This document shows positions 43,362 to 52,133 of a DNA stretch of 64,000 bases, piece after piece. Under the pieces are notes generated by a model that was not told the DNA's origin, did not search any database, and saw nothing but the letters and a program-made list of their open reading frames with translations. Both the position numbers and the translations under genes were made by a program. Numbering within the stretch: the first letter of the stretch is position 1; each line of letters starts with the position of its first letter. The stretch is from Bradyrhizobium vignae (lineage in GTDB: Bacteria; Pseudomonadota; Alphaproteobacteria; Rhizobiales; Xanthobacteraceae): NCBI RefSeq assembly GCF_004114425.1, contig NZ_RDQF01000027.1, positions 24,804 through 88,803 on the forward strand, read 5' to 3'.

Positions 43362-43580
43362 ATGCTGAACTTCGTCGAAGTCTTTGACGTAATGGAAGTG
43401 AATCCGTCCAGCGGAGAGACCCTGTGGACCGGCGTCACCGGAACACGGACGGCGCTCGAGCGCGACGGATTCATGATCCATCCGAAAGCTGGCGCCTATT
43501 GTCCGGCGGAGTGGCTCGACGAGCGCGGCTATCTCGACGCCGAGCTCGCCCGCCGGCACCCGCGCCCCTGGAGTATCTGA
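43362..43580 (+). CDS. Small hypothetical protein (72 aa)
   Basis: Predicted soluble, with FVEVFDVMEVNPSSGETLW near the start and YCPAEWLDERGYLDAELARRH at the end. The codon pattern looks coding and it lies in line with its neighbours 21 bp after the previous gene. No recognised domain and no export signal. Confidence 0.5.
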   Translation: MLNFVEVFDVMEVNPSSGETLWTGVTGTRTALERDGFMIHPKAGAYCPAEWLDERGYLDAELARRHPRPWSI

Positions 43581-43620
43581 TGATGAGACGGATTCATTTC
43601 GTTGCCGGGAGCGAGGCGCC

Positions 43621-43935
43621 ATGAGCCGACGATCCGCAATGTTCATGCGCGCGAGGCAGCCGATCGATAGCGCCCTTCCGTTGCGCGGCTACTTCCTGTC
43701 GGTGGGTGGAATGCTGGTCTGCTTGCTTTGGTTGGCGAACTGGTCGCTGCCGGCGCAATTGTCGGGTCGCTTTTCCGAGCCGGATCCTGCGCGGCCTCCG
43801 ATCCGCATCCACTCCGACGTCAAGCCACCGGAGCGCGTGGTAATCGATACCAATCAGTCGCTGCCCGCGCCCTCCGACAAGGAGATCGTCGTCGCCCACT
43901 CACCCGTTGCAGGCGACCAGCCAGACCGAGACTGA
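43621..43935 (+). CDS. Small membrane protein with periplasmic tail
   Basis: 104 aa. One membrane helix (about residues 24-42, GYFLSVGGMLVCLLWLANW) followed by a Pro/Asp-rich tail that should lie outside the cytoplasm. No named family. It ends 4 bp before the PepSY gene and is likely on the same transcript. Confidence 0.55.
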   Translation: MSRRSAMFMRARQPIDSALPLRGYFLSVGGMLVCLLWLANWSLPAQLSGRFSEPDPARPPIRIHSDVKPPERVVIDTNQSLPAPSDKEIVVAHSPVAGDQPDRD

Positions 43936-43939
43936 TCCG

Positions 43940-44539
43940 ATGTCCAGACAGCATTTGTTCGCCCTGATCATGTGGTCCGCCACGCTCGCCGCCACCGGCG
44001 CCGTGGCGGACGTCCAAAATTCCACCGAGACGGACAGCCGCAGCGCGAGCGCGCAAAGCGAGACCGAGGACGTCGCTATCCGCCGCGTGCTCTCTGAATT
44101 CCGCACCATACGCGTCCCGCTCAGCCGTGCCATGGCAATCGCGGAGCACCTGCATGACGGCTCGAAGACCGCCGACATCAGCTTCGAGGTCGACAACGCA
44201 CCCCTCTACCGCGTCCGTACCATCCGAAACGAACACGTGTGGGAAAACGCCATCGATGCCAACACCGGAAACGTCACCGGCAAGGAGCTGACGTCGTCGC
44301 TGAAGGAGCTCGATCGGGAAGACCTCGCCAAGATGCTTGCCCTGAAGTGGATCAAGCAGGAATTGTCGGACGCGGTGCAGGTCGCCGAGAGGGCTGCGGC
44401 CGGCAGCGCGCTGGCCGGCGGACTGATCCGACAGGACGGCAAGCTCAATTTCGTGATCGTCGTCGCCGCCGGCGATCATCTGAAGGAAGTGCTGCTCGAG
44501 CCGCCCAACGTCGGAAAGCAAGGCACGAGCCGCGATTAA
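43940..44539 (+). CDS. Secreted PepSY-domain protein
   Basis: 199 aa from ATG 43940. Signal peptide ending TGAVADV. A PepSY-type unit spans about 48-110 (LSRAMAIAEHLHDGSKTADIS, then YRVRTIRNEHVWENAIDANTG); a second, weaker helical unit follows (KWIKQELSDAVQVAERA). PepSY proteins are usually periplasmic inhibitors or binding modules. It is the last gene in the small-ORF run and lies 39 bp before the patatin gene. Confidence 0.72.
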   Translation: MSRQHLFALIMWSATLAATGAVADVQNSTETDSRSASAQSETEDVAIRRVLSEFRTIRVPLSRAMAIAEHLHDGSKTADISFEVDNAPLYRVRTIRNEHVWENAIDANTGNVTGKELTSSLKELDREDLAKMLALKWIKQELSDAVQVAERAAAGSALAGGLIRQDGKLNFVIVVAAGDHLKEVLLEPPNVGKQGTSRD

Positions 44540-44578
44540 CACGAACATGTTCATCAGCAATCAAAGAGCACACTCGCC

Positions 44579-45751
44579 ATGAACTTCCAGCCTCGATCAC
44601 AACTCTCATCCGCACAACGGCAGCTTCCCTTCGACTGCATCGCGCTGCTGTTGCAAGGGGGCGGTGCGCTCGGCGCCTACCAGGCGGGCGTGTACGAAGC
44701 TTTGGCCGAAGCCAGCATTCATCCCGACTGGGTCGCCGGCATTTCGATCGGAGCCATCAATGCCGCCATTATCGCCGGCAATCCGCCCGAGTCTCGTGTC
44801 GACCGCCTGCGCGATTTCTGGACCCAGGTGACCTCGACCGCGCCCTGGGATTGGTCCGGCAATCCTTTCCTGGACTGGACGCGGAGCGACAATACGCGCA
44901 ACCTCATCAACCAGATGAGCGCCGGTCTGGCGGCCACCTGTGGCGCCACAGGATTTTTCTCCGCCCGCCCCGTCCTGCCCTGGCTGCAGCCTGGCGGAGC
45001 CAGCGATGCGACCAGCATCTATGACACACGCGCGCTCAAGATCACGCTAGAGCGCCTGGTCGACTTCGATCGTATCAATGCCGGGTTGACGCGCTTCAGC
45101 GCCGGCGCGGTCAACGTCCGAACCGGAAATTTCGTCTATTTCGACAACACGACCCATACGATCCGGCCGGAGCACATCATGGCCAGCGGCGCGCTGCCGC
45201 CGGGCTTTCCCGCGGTGGAGATTGAGGGCGAGCACTATTGGGACGGCGGTCTCGTCTCCAATACGCCGCTGCAATGGGTGATCGAATCGGATGCCCCGCA
45301 GGACATGCTTGCATTTCAGGTCGACCTCTGGAGTGCGCGCGGTCAACTTCCCCGCAACATGGCTGAGGTCGTCACGCGGCATAAGGAAATCCAGTATTCG
45401 AGCCGCACGCGCGCCAGCACGGACCAGTTCAAGCATGTGCAGCGCCTGCGGCGCGCACTCACCGATCTGCTCAGCCGGCTGCCCGACGATCTCAGCCAGC
45501 ACGAGGACGTGAAGCTACTCAGCACGGCGGTCTCCCGCAACGTCTACAACATCGTCCATCTGATCTATCGTGCGCGCAATCACGAGGGCCACTCCAAGGA
45601 CTACGAGTTCTCGCGGCTATCCATGCAAGACCATTGGCAGGCCGGCTACCACGATGCATTGCGCACCCTACGCCATCCCGAGGTGCTTACCCGGCCTTCG
45701 AGCCCCGACGGGGTCTTCACTTTCGATCTCGAACACGACGGCCGCGAGTAG
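44579..45751 (+). CDS. Patatin-like phospholipase
   Basis: 390 aa. Patatin core: GGGALGAYQAGVYEAL (oxyanion loop, about 27-42), G-I-S-I-G with Ser57, and the dyad Asp in WDGGLVSN (about 222). The C-terminal ~130 residues (EVVTRHKEIQYSSRTRAST, RLPDDL) match the DUF3734 extension. Hydrolyses acyl esters of lipids by family. Located directly before the acetoacetate decarboxylase and 3-hydroxybutyrate dehydrogenase genes, a grouping that suggests lipid or PHB-linked carbon turnover. Confidence 0.9.
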   Translation: MNFQPRSQLSSAQRQLPFDCIALLLQGGGALGAYQAGVYEALAEASIHPDWVAGISIGAINAAIIAGNPPESRVDRLRDFWTQVTSTAPWDWSGNPFLDWTRSDNTRNLINQMSAGLAATCGATGFFSARPVLPWLQPGGASDATSIYDTRALKITLERLVDFDRINAGLTRFSAGAVNVRTGNFVYFDNTTHTIRPEHIMASGALPPGFPAVEIEGEHYWDGGLVSNTPLQWVIESDAPQDMLAFQVDLWSARGQLPRNMAEVVTRHKEIQYSSRTRASTDQFKHVQRLRRALTDLLSRLPDDLSQHEDVKLLSTAVSRNVYNIVHLIYRARNHEGHSKDYEFSRLSMQDHWQAGYHDALRTLRHPEVLTRPSSPDGVFTFDLEHDGRE

Positions 45752-45780
45752 CGGTCACCCTGACGACAAGGAGAACGCTT

Positions 45781-46572
45781 ATGCGTGAGGCTGACGTGAA
45801 ACGACGAGCCTTTGCCATGCCGCTGACGAGCCCGGCCTATCCTCCCGGGCCCTATCGGTTCGTCGATCGCGAATACCTGATCATCACCTATCGTACCGAT
45901 CCAGCCAAGCTGCGGGCCGTGGTGCCGGAGCCGTTGGAGGTCGACGAACGAGAGGCTCTCGTCAAATACGAGTTCATCCGCATGCCCGATTCCAATGGCT
46001 TTGGCGACTACACGGAAAGCGGTCAGGTCATTCCCGTCTCCTTTCGCGGACGCAAGGGAGGCTACACACACTGCATGTTCCTCAATGACGAGGGACCTAT
46101 TGCGGGCGGCCGCGAGCTATGGGGCTTTCCGAAGAAGCTTGCACAGCCGACCTTGAGAACCGAGATCGATACGCTGATCGGCACACTGGATTACGGCCCG
46201 CTGCGCGTCGCGACGGGGACGATGGGCTACAAGCACCGCGAGGCCGATCTGACCAAGATCAAGGCTGCGCTTAACGAGCCGAACTTCCTGCTCAAGATTA
46301 TCCCGCACGTGGACGGCAACCCACGGATCTGCGAACTCGTTCAATATCGTCTCGAGGACATCGTGCTGAAAGGTGCATGGACCGGACCGGCAGCCCTGGC
46401 CCTGACGCCGCACGCCTTGGCGCCGGTTGCCGAACTGCCGGTACTCGAAATCATCTCCGCCGTCCACATCCTCGCCGACCTCACGCTCGGCCTCGGGACG
46501 GTGGTGCACGACTATCTACAACAGCCGACGCGCGGCTCGATTCGAGCCGGCGAGCGAGCTCTGGTCTTTTGA
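45781..46572 (+). CDS. adc: Acetoacetate decarboxylase
   Basis: 263 aa from ATG 45781 (AAGGAG upstream). Catalytic Lys118 in the ELWGFPKKLA motif (the Schiff-base Lys followed by a second Lys), with the family segments YPPGPYRFVDREYLIITY and PHVDGNPRICELVQY. Converts acetoacetate to acetone and CO2, or acts on a related beta-keto acid. Placed between patatin and 3-hydroxybutyrate dehydrogenase genes on the same strand. Confidence 0.9.
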   Translation: MREADVKRRAFAMPLTSPAYPPGPYRFVDREYLIITYRTDPAKLRAVVPEPLEVDEREALVKYEFIRMPDSNGFGDYTESGQVIPVSFRGRKGGYTHCMFLNDEGPIAGGRELWGFPKKLAQPTLRTEIDTLIGTLDYGPLRVATGTMGYKHREADLTKIKAALNEPNFLLKIIPHVDGNPRICELVQYRLEDIVLKGAWTGPAALALTPHALAPVAELPVLEIISAVHILADLTLGLGTVVHDYLQQPTRGSIRAGERALVF

Positions 46573-46639
46573 CTTCAAATCCGCATCGCGATCAGCGGCG
46601 CGGCGACAATTGTTCGCATTTATAAGGAAAGTGTACGAG

Positions 46640-47428
46640 ATGGGAATTCTGAACGGTAAGACGGCAGTTGTCACCGGCTCGACCAGCGGCATTGGTCTCG
46701 CGTGCGCGCGAGCCTTCGCCGGCGCCGGTGCCAACGTGGTGATCAATGGCATGGGCGTCCCAGCCGATATCGAGACGGCGCGCGCTGCGATCAAGCGCGA
46801 CTTCGCAGTCGAGGCGATCTATTCGCCTGCGGATATGACGAAGCCGAGCGAGATCGCCGCGCTCATCGCGCTCGGAGAGGCGAGCTTCGGCAGCGTCGAC
46901 ATTCTCGTGAACAACGCCGGCATCCAGCACGTTTCGCCGATCGAGGACTTTACCGCCGAGAAATGGGATGCGGTCATCGCCATCAATCTGTCTGCCGCCT
47001 TCCATGCCATCCGCGCGGTGGTGCCAGGCATGAAGAAGCGCGGTTGGGGTCGCATCATCAACACGGCATCGGCCCATTCGATGGTCGCCTCCCCATTCAA
47101 ATCCGCCTATGTCGCAGCGAAGCACGGCATCGCGGGCCTCACCAAGACGGTGGCGCTGGAGCTCGCCCGCTCGAAAATTACGTGCAACTGCATCAGCCCC
47201 GGTTACGTCTGGACGCCGCTCGTCGAGAAGCAAATTCCGAACACGATGGCAGCCCGTCGCATGCGGAGGGATGAGGTCATCAACGATGTCCTGCTCGCCG
47301 CCCAGCCGACCAAGGAGTTCGTCACGGTCGAGCAGGTTGCCTCCCTCGCGCTGTTCCTGTGCAGCGACGACGCCGCTCAGATGACGGGCGCCAACCTCTC
47401 GATGGATGGGGGCTGGACTGCTGCGTAG
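46640..47428 (+). CDS. bdhA: 3-hydroxybutyrate dehydrogenase (SDR family)
   Basis: 262 aa from ATG 46640 (AAGGAAA upstream). Short-chain dehydrogenase: TGSTSGIG (residues 12-19), NNAG (91-94), catalytic Ser near 147 and Tyr157-x3-Lys161 in YVAAK. The 3-hydroxybutyrate dehydrogenase-like C-terminus (CISPGYVWTPLVEKQIP) supports the assignment; interconverts 3-hydroxybutyrate and acetoacetate, so it would feed the decarboxylase gene product. A generic SDR cannot be fully excluded. Confidence 0.85.
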   Translation: MGILNGKTAVVTGSTSGIGLACARAFAGAGANVVINGMGVPADIETARAAIKRDFAVEAIYSPADMTKPSEIAALIALGEASFGSVDILVNNAGIQHVSPIEDFTAEKWDAVIAINLSAAFHAIRAVVPGMKKRGWGRIINTASAHSMVASPFKSAYVAAKHGIAGLTKTVALELARSKITCNCISPGYVWTPLVEKQIPNTMAARRMRRDEVINDVLLAAQPTKEFVTVEQVASLALFLCSDDAAQMTGANLSMDGGWTAA

Positions 47429-47457
47429 CCGGTTTCAATTCCCGGAGCCTTCGATCA

Positions 47458-47705
47458 TGTCTTCTCGCAAAGAAGCCACTCAAATTAAAACAAACCGCCC
47501 TTTCCAGCTCGATCTCGCCGAAGATGACCACCTAGCCAACGCCCTGCGCATGAGCGAGGAGGTCTTCAATGATGATGTGCTGCCACGCGATGCCGAGCTG
47601 ATGGCTCCGAGCGACTTCTATGCGGCGATTGCTTCCAGACCGTCGCGCACATGGCCAACGACCCGGGATGAAAGGTTAAGACTGTTCTTCCATCTCGCGG
47701 CCTGA
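47458..47705 (+). CDS. Short ORF, probably a truncated gene
   Basis: 82 codons starting 29 bp after bdhA. The first ~60 residues look coding (LDLAEDDHLANALRMSEEVF, LPRDAELMAPSDFYAAI), while the end (RTWPTTRDERLRLFFHLAA) runs into the recombinase scar. I do not recognise the family. It may be the 5' piece of a longer gene cut by the insertion event at 47.7 kb. Confidence 0.35.
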
Positions 47706-47828
47706 TGGACGTGACAGAAAACGACCCGGCGGTTGACCCAATTCAACACGAACGATGCCGGGCGCCTCCGCTCTTGCGAAACGAATGGAAAACCTTCTTC
47801 TGCTCGGCGGCGTTGGGCCTGCGACGCT

Positions 47829-48194
47829 CTGTACCTTGGTCCAGTCACCGTAAAACGTGTCGCCAAGTGGTGTCCGATCGCTGGCCGCTCGAAGCTTCGG
47901 AAATAAGAGCTTGTGTCCCAGCTTTTTGAGGGCGTGATATTGAAGAAACCCAAGCCGGACAACGTCACCTATGAGCGGCACTCGGCGCATCGATTGAGGA
48001 TTCTTTAGCGTTCGGTGCTCGTTCGGCCGAATGAAGATGTAAGGAATTCCATCCTCTTCGAGAACGTCATCGACATCCACGCCGCACAACTCCTCCCGGC
48101 GCCCGAAAGTATATCTCGCGAGGCACGGTACGACGTGCAATGCGAGTTCGGCCAGGCCCAGCATATACCGGGCTCCGCCGCAGATTGCGTTCCG
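47829..48194 (-). pseudogene. Decayed tyrosine recombinase (phage-type integrase) fragment
   Basis: About 120 codons on the minus strand match the first half of an integrase catalytic domain: ARYTFGRREELCGVDVDDVLEEDG (shown in parts: FGRREELCGVDVDDV with the catalytic Arg region), YIFIRPNEHRTLKN, RRVPLIGDVVRLGFLQY and LFPKLRAASDRTP. The later His-x-x-Arg and Tyr boxes are absent, and no start codon fits. It overlaps no functional gene and marks the left edge of the catabolic region. Confidence 0.7.
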
Positions 48195-48318
48195 GAACAG
48201 CCGCCCAACAAAACATTGCACCAAATCGCAACCACATTCGGCACCGGGCGAAATTGCGGTTCCGATAGCTTGGTTCAATCCGGCAAGCTCGCCATTCCCA
48301 GCGCGTCCGAATTCGACA

Positions 48319-49263
48319 ATGACCTTTCTCTTCAATTCCGACGCACAGCGCGGGGCTGTTTTTCGTGAGGCCTTCACGCGCGACCTCCCACACCTGCCCT
48401 TCGCCATCGGTCCGGCCACGGTCTCTCCAGTCGACATACGCTACATCATCACCTGGTCCGTCCCGGAGGCGCTGGAACAATACCGTAACCTCGAGATCCT
48501 GTTTTCGGTCGGCGCCGGCGTCGATCAACTTCGGCTGACAGCGATCCCGCCGCAGGTGAAGGTGATACGAATGGTGGAAGACGGCATCACCCGGATGATG
48601 CAGGAATATGTCACTCTCGCCGTGCTGGCGCTTCACCGCAACTTTCCCGCCTACCTCGATTTGCAGCGACGCCGCGAATGGCGGGCTCTGCCGCAGAAGC
48701 AGGCCGCCGACCGGCGGATCGGGGTCCTTGGACTTGGCGTGCTCGGCCGCGCCGTGCTGGAAAGCCTGAGGCCCTTCGGCTTCCGCCTGAGCGGCTGGAG
48801 CCGGTCGGGCAAGACGATCGATGGCGTTGCAACATATAGCGGCGATGCAGGTCTCGGCCAGATGCTCGGCGAAACGGACATCCTCGTGTGCCTGCTGCCC
48901 CTCACCGAAGCCACGCGCGGAATCCTGAACCGCGAACTCCTTGCGCAATTGCCTCAAGGCGCGAGCCTCGTCCATGCAGGGCGCGGCGCGCAGCTCGATT
49001 CCGATGCGCTCCTCACTGCTCTCGATGCGGGTCAGCTCTCCGGCGCGGTCATCGACGTGACCGAACCGGAGCCTCTGCCCGGCGATCATGCCTTGTGGGC
49101 CCACCCGAAGGTGCTGCTGACCCCGCATGTTGCCGGCGTGACCCAGGCGGATACCGCCGCTCGCGCGGTCATCGACAATATCAAGCGGTATGAAGCGGGC
49201 CTCGACCTCGTCGGGCTCGTCGATCGACCCGTGGTTACTGAGAGGAGCCCAACTTGCTGCTGA
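48319..49263 (+). CDS. D-2-hydroxyacid dehydrogenase (GhrA-like)
   Basis: 314 aa. Rossmann signature GVLGLGVLGRAV (about 135-146); catalytic set Arg in HAGRGAQLD, Glu in VTEPEPLPGDH and His in LTPHVAGVT. The short N-terminal part resembles the glyoxylate/hydroxypyruvate reductase A group. First gene of the catabolic run; its end overlaps the cupin start by 10 bp. It could reduce or oxidise a 2-keto/2-hydroxy acid intermediate. Confidence 0.87.
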   Translation: MTFLFNSDAQRGAVFREAFTRDLPHLPFAIGPATVSPVDIRYIITWSVPEALEQYRNLEILFSVGAGVDQLRLTAIPPQVKVIRMVEDGITRMMQEYVTLAVLALHRNFPAYLDLQRRREWRALPQKQAADRRIGVLGLGVLGRAVLESLRPFGFRLSGWSRSGKTIDGVATYSGDAGLGQMLGETDILVCLLPLTEATRGILNRELLAQLPQGASLVHAGRGAQLDSDALLTALDAGQLSGAVIDVTEPEPLPGDHALWAHPKVLLTPHVAGVTQADTAARAVIDNIKRYEAGLDLVGLVDRPVVTERSPTCC

Positions 49264-49604
49264 AACGGATCGACCCCAATCCGACTTTCGCCCCGAAAGA
49301 ATCCGGCCCGATGCCGGAGCGGCTCGTTGCCGGCGCGCCCCACTTCAAGACCTGGGCGCAGGACGAGGCCAAGGGCGAACTCGTGCACACAGGCGTCTGG
49401 GAAGCAACGCCCGGCGAGACGCGCTCGATCAAGGGAGAGACCTTCGAGTTCTGTCACATCCTCGCCGGCACGATCGAAATCACGCCGGAGGGCGGCGCCC
49501 CGATCACGTTCAGAGCCGGCGACAGCTTCGTCATGAAGCCCGGATTCACGGGCCTGTGGAAGACGATCGAGACCGTTCGCAAGATCTACGTCACGGTGTC
49601 ATGA
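49254..49604 (+). CDS. Cupin-domain protein (DUF861 type)
   Basis: 116 aa with a TTG start at 49254, supported by GAGAGGAG 7 nt upstream; no ATG is suitable. Single cupin barrel: WEATPGETRSIKGETFEFCHILAGT, EITPEGGAPITFRAGDSFVM and GLWKTIETVRKIYV (all shorter pieces of one domain). The metal ligands are reduced compared with classic cupins. The next gene overlaps the stop (ATGA). Possibly an isomerase or accessory factor for the pathway; role not established. Confidence 0.78.
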   Translation: MLLKRIDPNPTFAPKESGPMPERLVAGAPHFKTWAQDEAKGELVHTGVWEATPGETRSIKGETFEFCHILAGTIEITPEGGAPITFRAGDSFVMKPGFTGLWKTIETVRKIYVTVS

Positions 49605-51076
49605 GCCAGAGCTTCGATCCCGATCAGATTCAGCTGCCGATCGGCCATTTCATCGGCGATCGGCTGCTGGAGTCGCCCGGTCTGCTTCCGCTGCACCGGC
49701 CGTCCGACGGCGCGCACTACGCCGCATGTCCGGTCGCCTCCGCCGAGACCGTGGACGAGGCCGCTCAAACCGCCAGAAAGGCGTTGAAGACGAGCAATTG
49801 GGGCGGCGCGCGTCCACGCGAGCGAGCCAACGTCCTGAAGCGCTGGGCCGATCTCATCGAGAGTGAAGCCGAGACGCTCGCCAGGGTCGAGGCGATTTCA
49901 TCCACCCGCCCGGTCGGTCAGCTCGTCGCGGGAGACATCGCGGTCACCGCCGAGCAGATCCGCTTCTTCGCCGAATTCGCCGACAAGGAGGGCGGCGACC
50001 TCGTGCCCACCGATGACGCGCACCTCGGCATGATCATGACCGAGCCTTACGGGGTCGTCGGCGCCATTACACCCTGGAATTTTCCGGTGAACATGGCGGG
50101 ATGGAAGCTCGGACCGCCCCTCGCCGCGGGCAACGCGGTCGTGCTGAAGCCGTCCGAAATGACCCCGTTCTCCTCCATCCTCCTCGCCCAATCGGCGGTG
50201 AAGGCGGGCCTGCCTGCCGGGCTCATCGACATCGTACTCGGCGATGGACCGACGACCGGCGCTGCCATCACCGGACATCCCGACATTGCGAAAGTGAGCT
50301 TCACCGGATCGACCGGCGCGGGCGCTGCCATCATGGCGAACATCGCCCGCACCGGCATCAAACCCATGACGCTCGAGCTCGGCGGCAAGAGCCCGCAGAT
50401 CGTCTTGCCCGATGCCGATCTGGATCAAGCCGCCGCCGCGATTGCCGGCGGCATCCTCGCAAATGCCGGCCAGGCCTGTGTCGCCGGATCGCGGCTGATC
50501 GCTCACGCCTCGGTGGCCGAGCAGCTGGTCGACGCCATCATCGTCCGCATGCAGGCCGTCCAGGCCGGTCCGACCTGGGATACTGCGACGACCTACTCCC
50601 CGATCATCTCCGAAAAGCAACGATCGCGGATCCACAGGATCGTGCAGGCAGCCCGCGCTGAGGGCGCCGAGTGTCTGACCGGCGGCGAGCCGATCGAGGC
50701 CAAGGGCTATTTCTATGCGCCCACTCTTCTTGCAAAGGTGGATCGATCTTCTGTCGCCATCACCGAGGAGATCTTCGGGCCGGTGCTGACGCTTCAGACA
50801 TTCACCACTGAAGACGAAGCCATGGCGCTTGCCGATCACCCGACCTACGGTCTTGCCGCCGGCCTCTTCACTCGCGATGTCTCGCGCGCCATGCGGATGA
50901 CGCGCGCTCTTCCTGCCGGCACCGTCTGGGTCAACCGCTACGGCCGCTCGCGCGATCACATCCTGCCGACGGGAGGCTACAAGCACTCCGGCATCGGCAA
51001 GGATCTCGGCCGCGAAGCCTATCACGCCAACCGCCGCTCGAAGAGCGTGCTCATCCACATCGGAGGGCTCTCATGA
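49601..51076 (+). CDS. NAD(P)-dependent aldehyde dehydrogenase
   Basis: 491 aa. Complete ALDH catalytic set: Asn160 in TPWNFP, Glu259 in LELGGKSP, Cys293 in GQACVAGSR; cofactor loop FTGSTGAGAAI. Overall nearest to the betaine-aldehyde/gamma-aminobutyraldehyde group. Coupled by ATGA overlaps to the cupin before and the dehydrogenase after it. Its aldehyde substrate could come from the amine oxidoreductase encoded at 53.6 kb; that link is inference. Confidence 0.92.
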   Translation: MSQSFDPDQIQLPIGHFIGDRLLESPGLLPLHRPSDGAHYAACPVASAETVDEAAQTARKALKTSNWGGARPRERANVLKRWADLIESEAETLARVEAISSTRPVGQLVAGDIAVTAEQIRFFAEFADKEGGDLVPTDDAHLGMIMTEPYGVVGAITPWNFPVNMAGWKLGPPLAAGNAVVLKPSEMTPFSSILLAQSAVKAGLPAGLIDIVLGDGPTTGAAITGHPDIAKVSFTGSTGAGAAIMANIARTGIKPMTLELGGKSPQIVLPDADLDQAAAAIAGGILANAGQACVAGSRLIAHASVAEQLVDAIIVRMQAVQAGPTWDTATTYSPIISEKQRSRIHRIVQAARAEGAECLTGGEPIEAKGYFYAPTLLAKVDRSSVAITEEIFGPVLTLQTFTTEDEAMALADHPTYGLAAGLFTRDVSRAMRMTRALPAGTVWVNRYGRSRDHILPTGGYKHSGIGKDLGREAYHANRRSKSVLIHIGGLS

Positions 51077-52116
51077 AGACTTACGCAATCGCACTCATCC
51101 CCGGCGACGGCATCGGCCGCGACGTGACCGACGCCGCATGGACCGTGCTGGAAGCAACTGCCAAGCAGTCCGGCTTTGCGCTCAGCGGCACGACATTTCC
51201 GTGGTCCTGCGCGCACTACAAGGAGACCGGCGCGATGATGCCTGCCGACGGCATCAAGATGCTCGAAAGGTTCGACGCGATTCTGCTCGGCGCCGTCGGC
51301 TGGCCGGCCGAAGTGCCCGACGCCGTGTCGCTGCATGGCCTGCTGCTGCCGATCCGCAAGGGGTTCACGCAGTATGCGAATGTCAGGCCGCATCGGTTGC
51401 TTCCCGGCGTCAACGGTCCGCTGAAGACGACCGCATTCGACATCCTCTGCATCCGCGAGAACACCGAAGGCGAATATTCAGGCGCCGGCGGCCGCGTGCA
51501 TCAGGGCACCTCCGCCGAAATCGCGGTCGAGACCTCCGTGTTCACGCGCGCCGGCGTCGAACGGATCCTGCGGTTCGCCTTCGAGCAGGCGTGCAAGCGG
51601 CGCAAGAAGCTTGCCTCGGTCACTAAGTCGAATGCGCAGAAATACTCGATGGTGTTCTGGGACGAGGTGACGCGACTCGTGGCCGCCGACTATCCCGATG
51701 TCGAATGCACGAGCTATCACGTCGATGCGCTCGCCGCCCGCATGGTGATGGCGCCGGAGAGCCTCGACGTCGTCGTCGCCTCCAACCTGTTCGGCGACAT
51801 CCTGACCGATCTCGGCGCCGCCATCCAGGGCGGGCTCGGCTTTGCCGCCTCCGCCAATATCAATCCCGAGCGCAAGGCTCCGTCGATGTTCGAGCCCGTC
51901 CACGGCTCGGCACCCGATATCGCCCATCTCGGCACCGCCAATCCGATCGCGGCCATCTGGTCCGGCGCCATGATGCTCGAGCATCTCGGCGAGACCAAAG
52001 CAGCGGCACGCGTCATGGCGGCTCTCGAGGCCACCACGTCCCACGGCATCGGTACGGTTCCTGGCAAGGAGCGCACCGAGGCGATCACCGCAGCCGTACT
52101 TTCCCGTCTCTCCTGA
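51073..52116 (+). CDS. Tartrate/D-malate-type dehydrogenase (isocitrate/isopropylmalate family)
   Basis: 347 aa. IPGDGIGRDV at the N-terminus, ENTEGEYSG, and the family signature NLFGDILTDLGAAIQGGLG with SMFEPVHGSAPDI. The small size and lack of leuB-specific loops favour the tartrate dehydrogenase/D-malate dehydrogenase branch, which oxidatively decarboxylates beta-hydroxy acids. Start overlaps the ALDH stop by 4 bp. Confidence 0.87.
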   Translation: MKTYAIALIPGDGIGRDVTDAAWTVLEATAKQSGFALSGTTFPWSCAHYKETGAMMPADGIKMLERFDAILLGAVGWPAEVPDAVSLHGLLLPIRKGFTQYANVRPHRLLPGVNGPLKTTAFDILCIRENTEGEYSGAGGRVHQGTSAEIAVETSVFTRAGVERILRFAFEQACKRRKKLASVTKSNAQKYSMVFWDEVTRLVAADYPDVECTSYHVDALAARMVMAPESLDVVVASNLFGDILTDLGAAIQGGLGFAASANINPERKAPSMFEPVHGSAPDIAHLGTANPIAAIWSGAMMLEHLGETKAAARVMAALEATTSHGIGTVPGKERTEAITAAVLSRLS

Positions 52117-52133
52117 TCGACAAGGAGCATCAA

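Noticed and set aside
47676..48437. 253-codon minus ORF as an intact integrase
   Set aside because: Only about 120 codons match; the His/Arg and Tyr catalytic boxes are missing and the 5' part overlaps the start of the hydroxyacid dehydrogenase gene.
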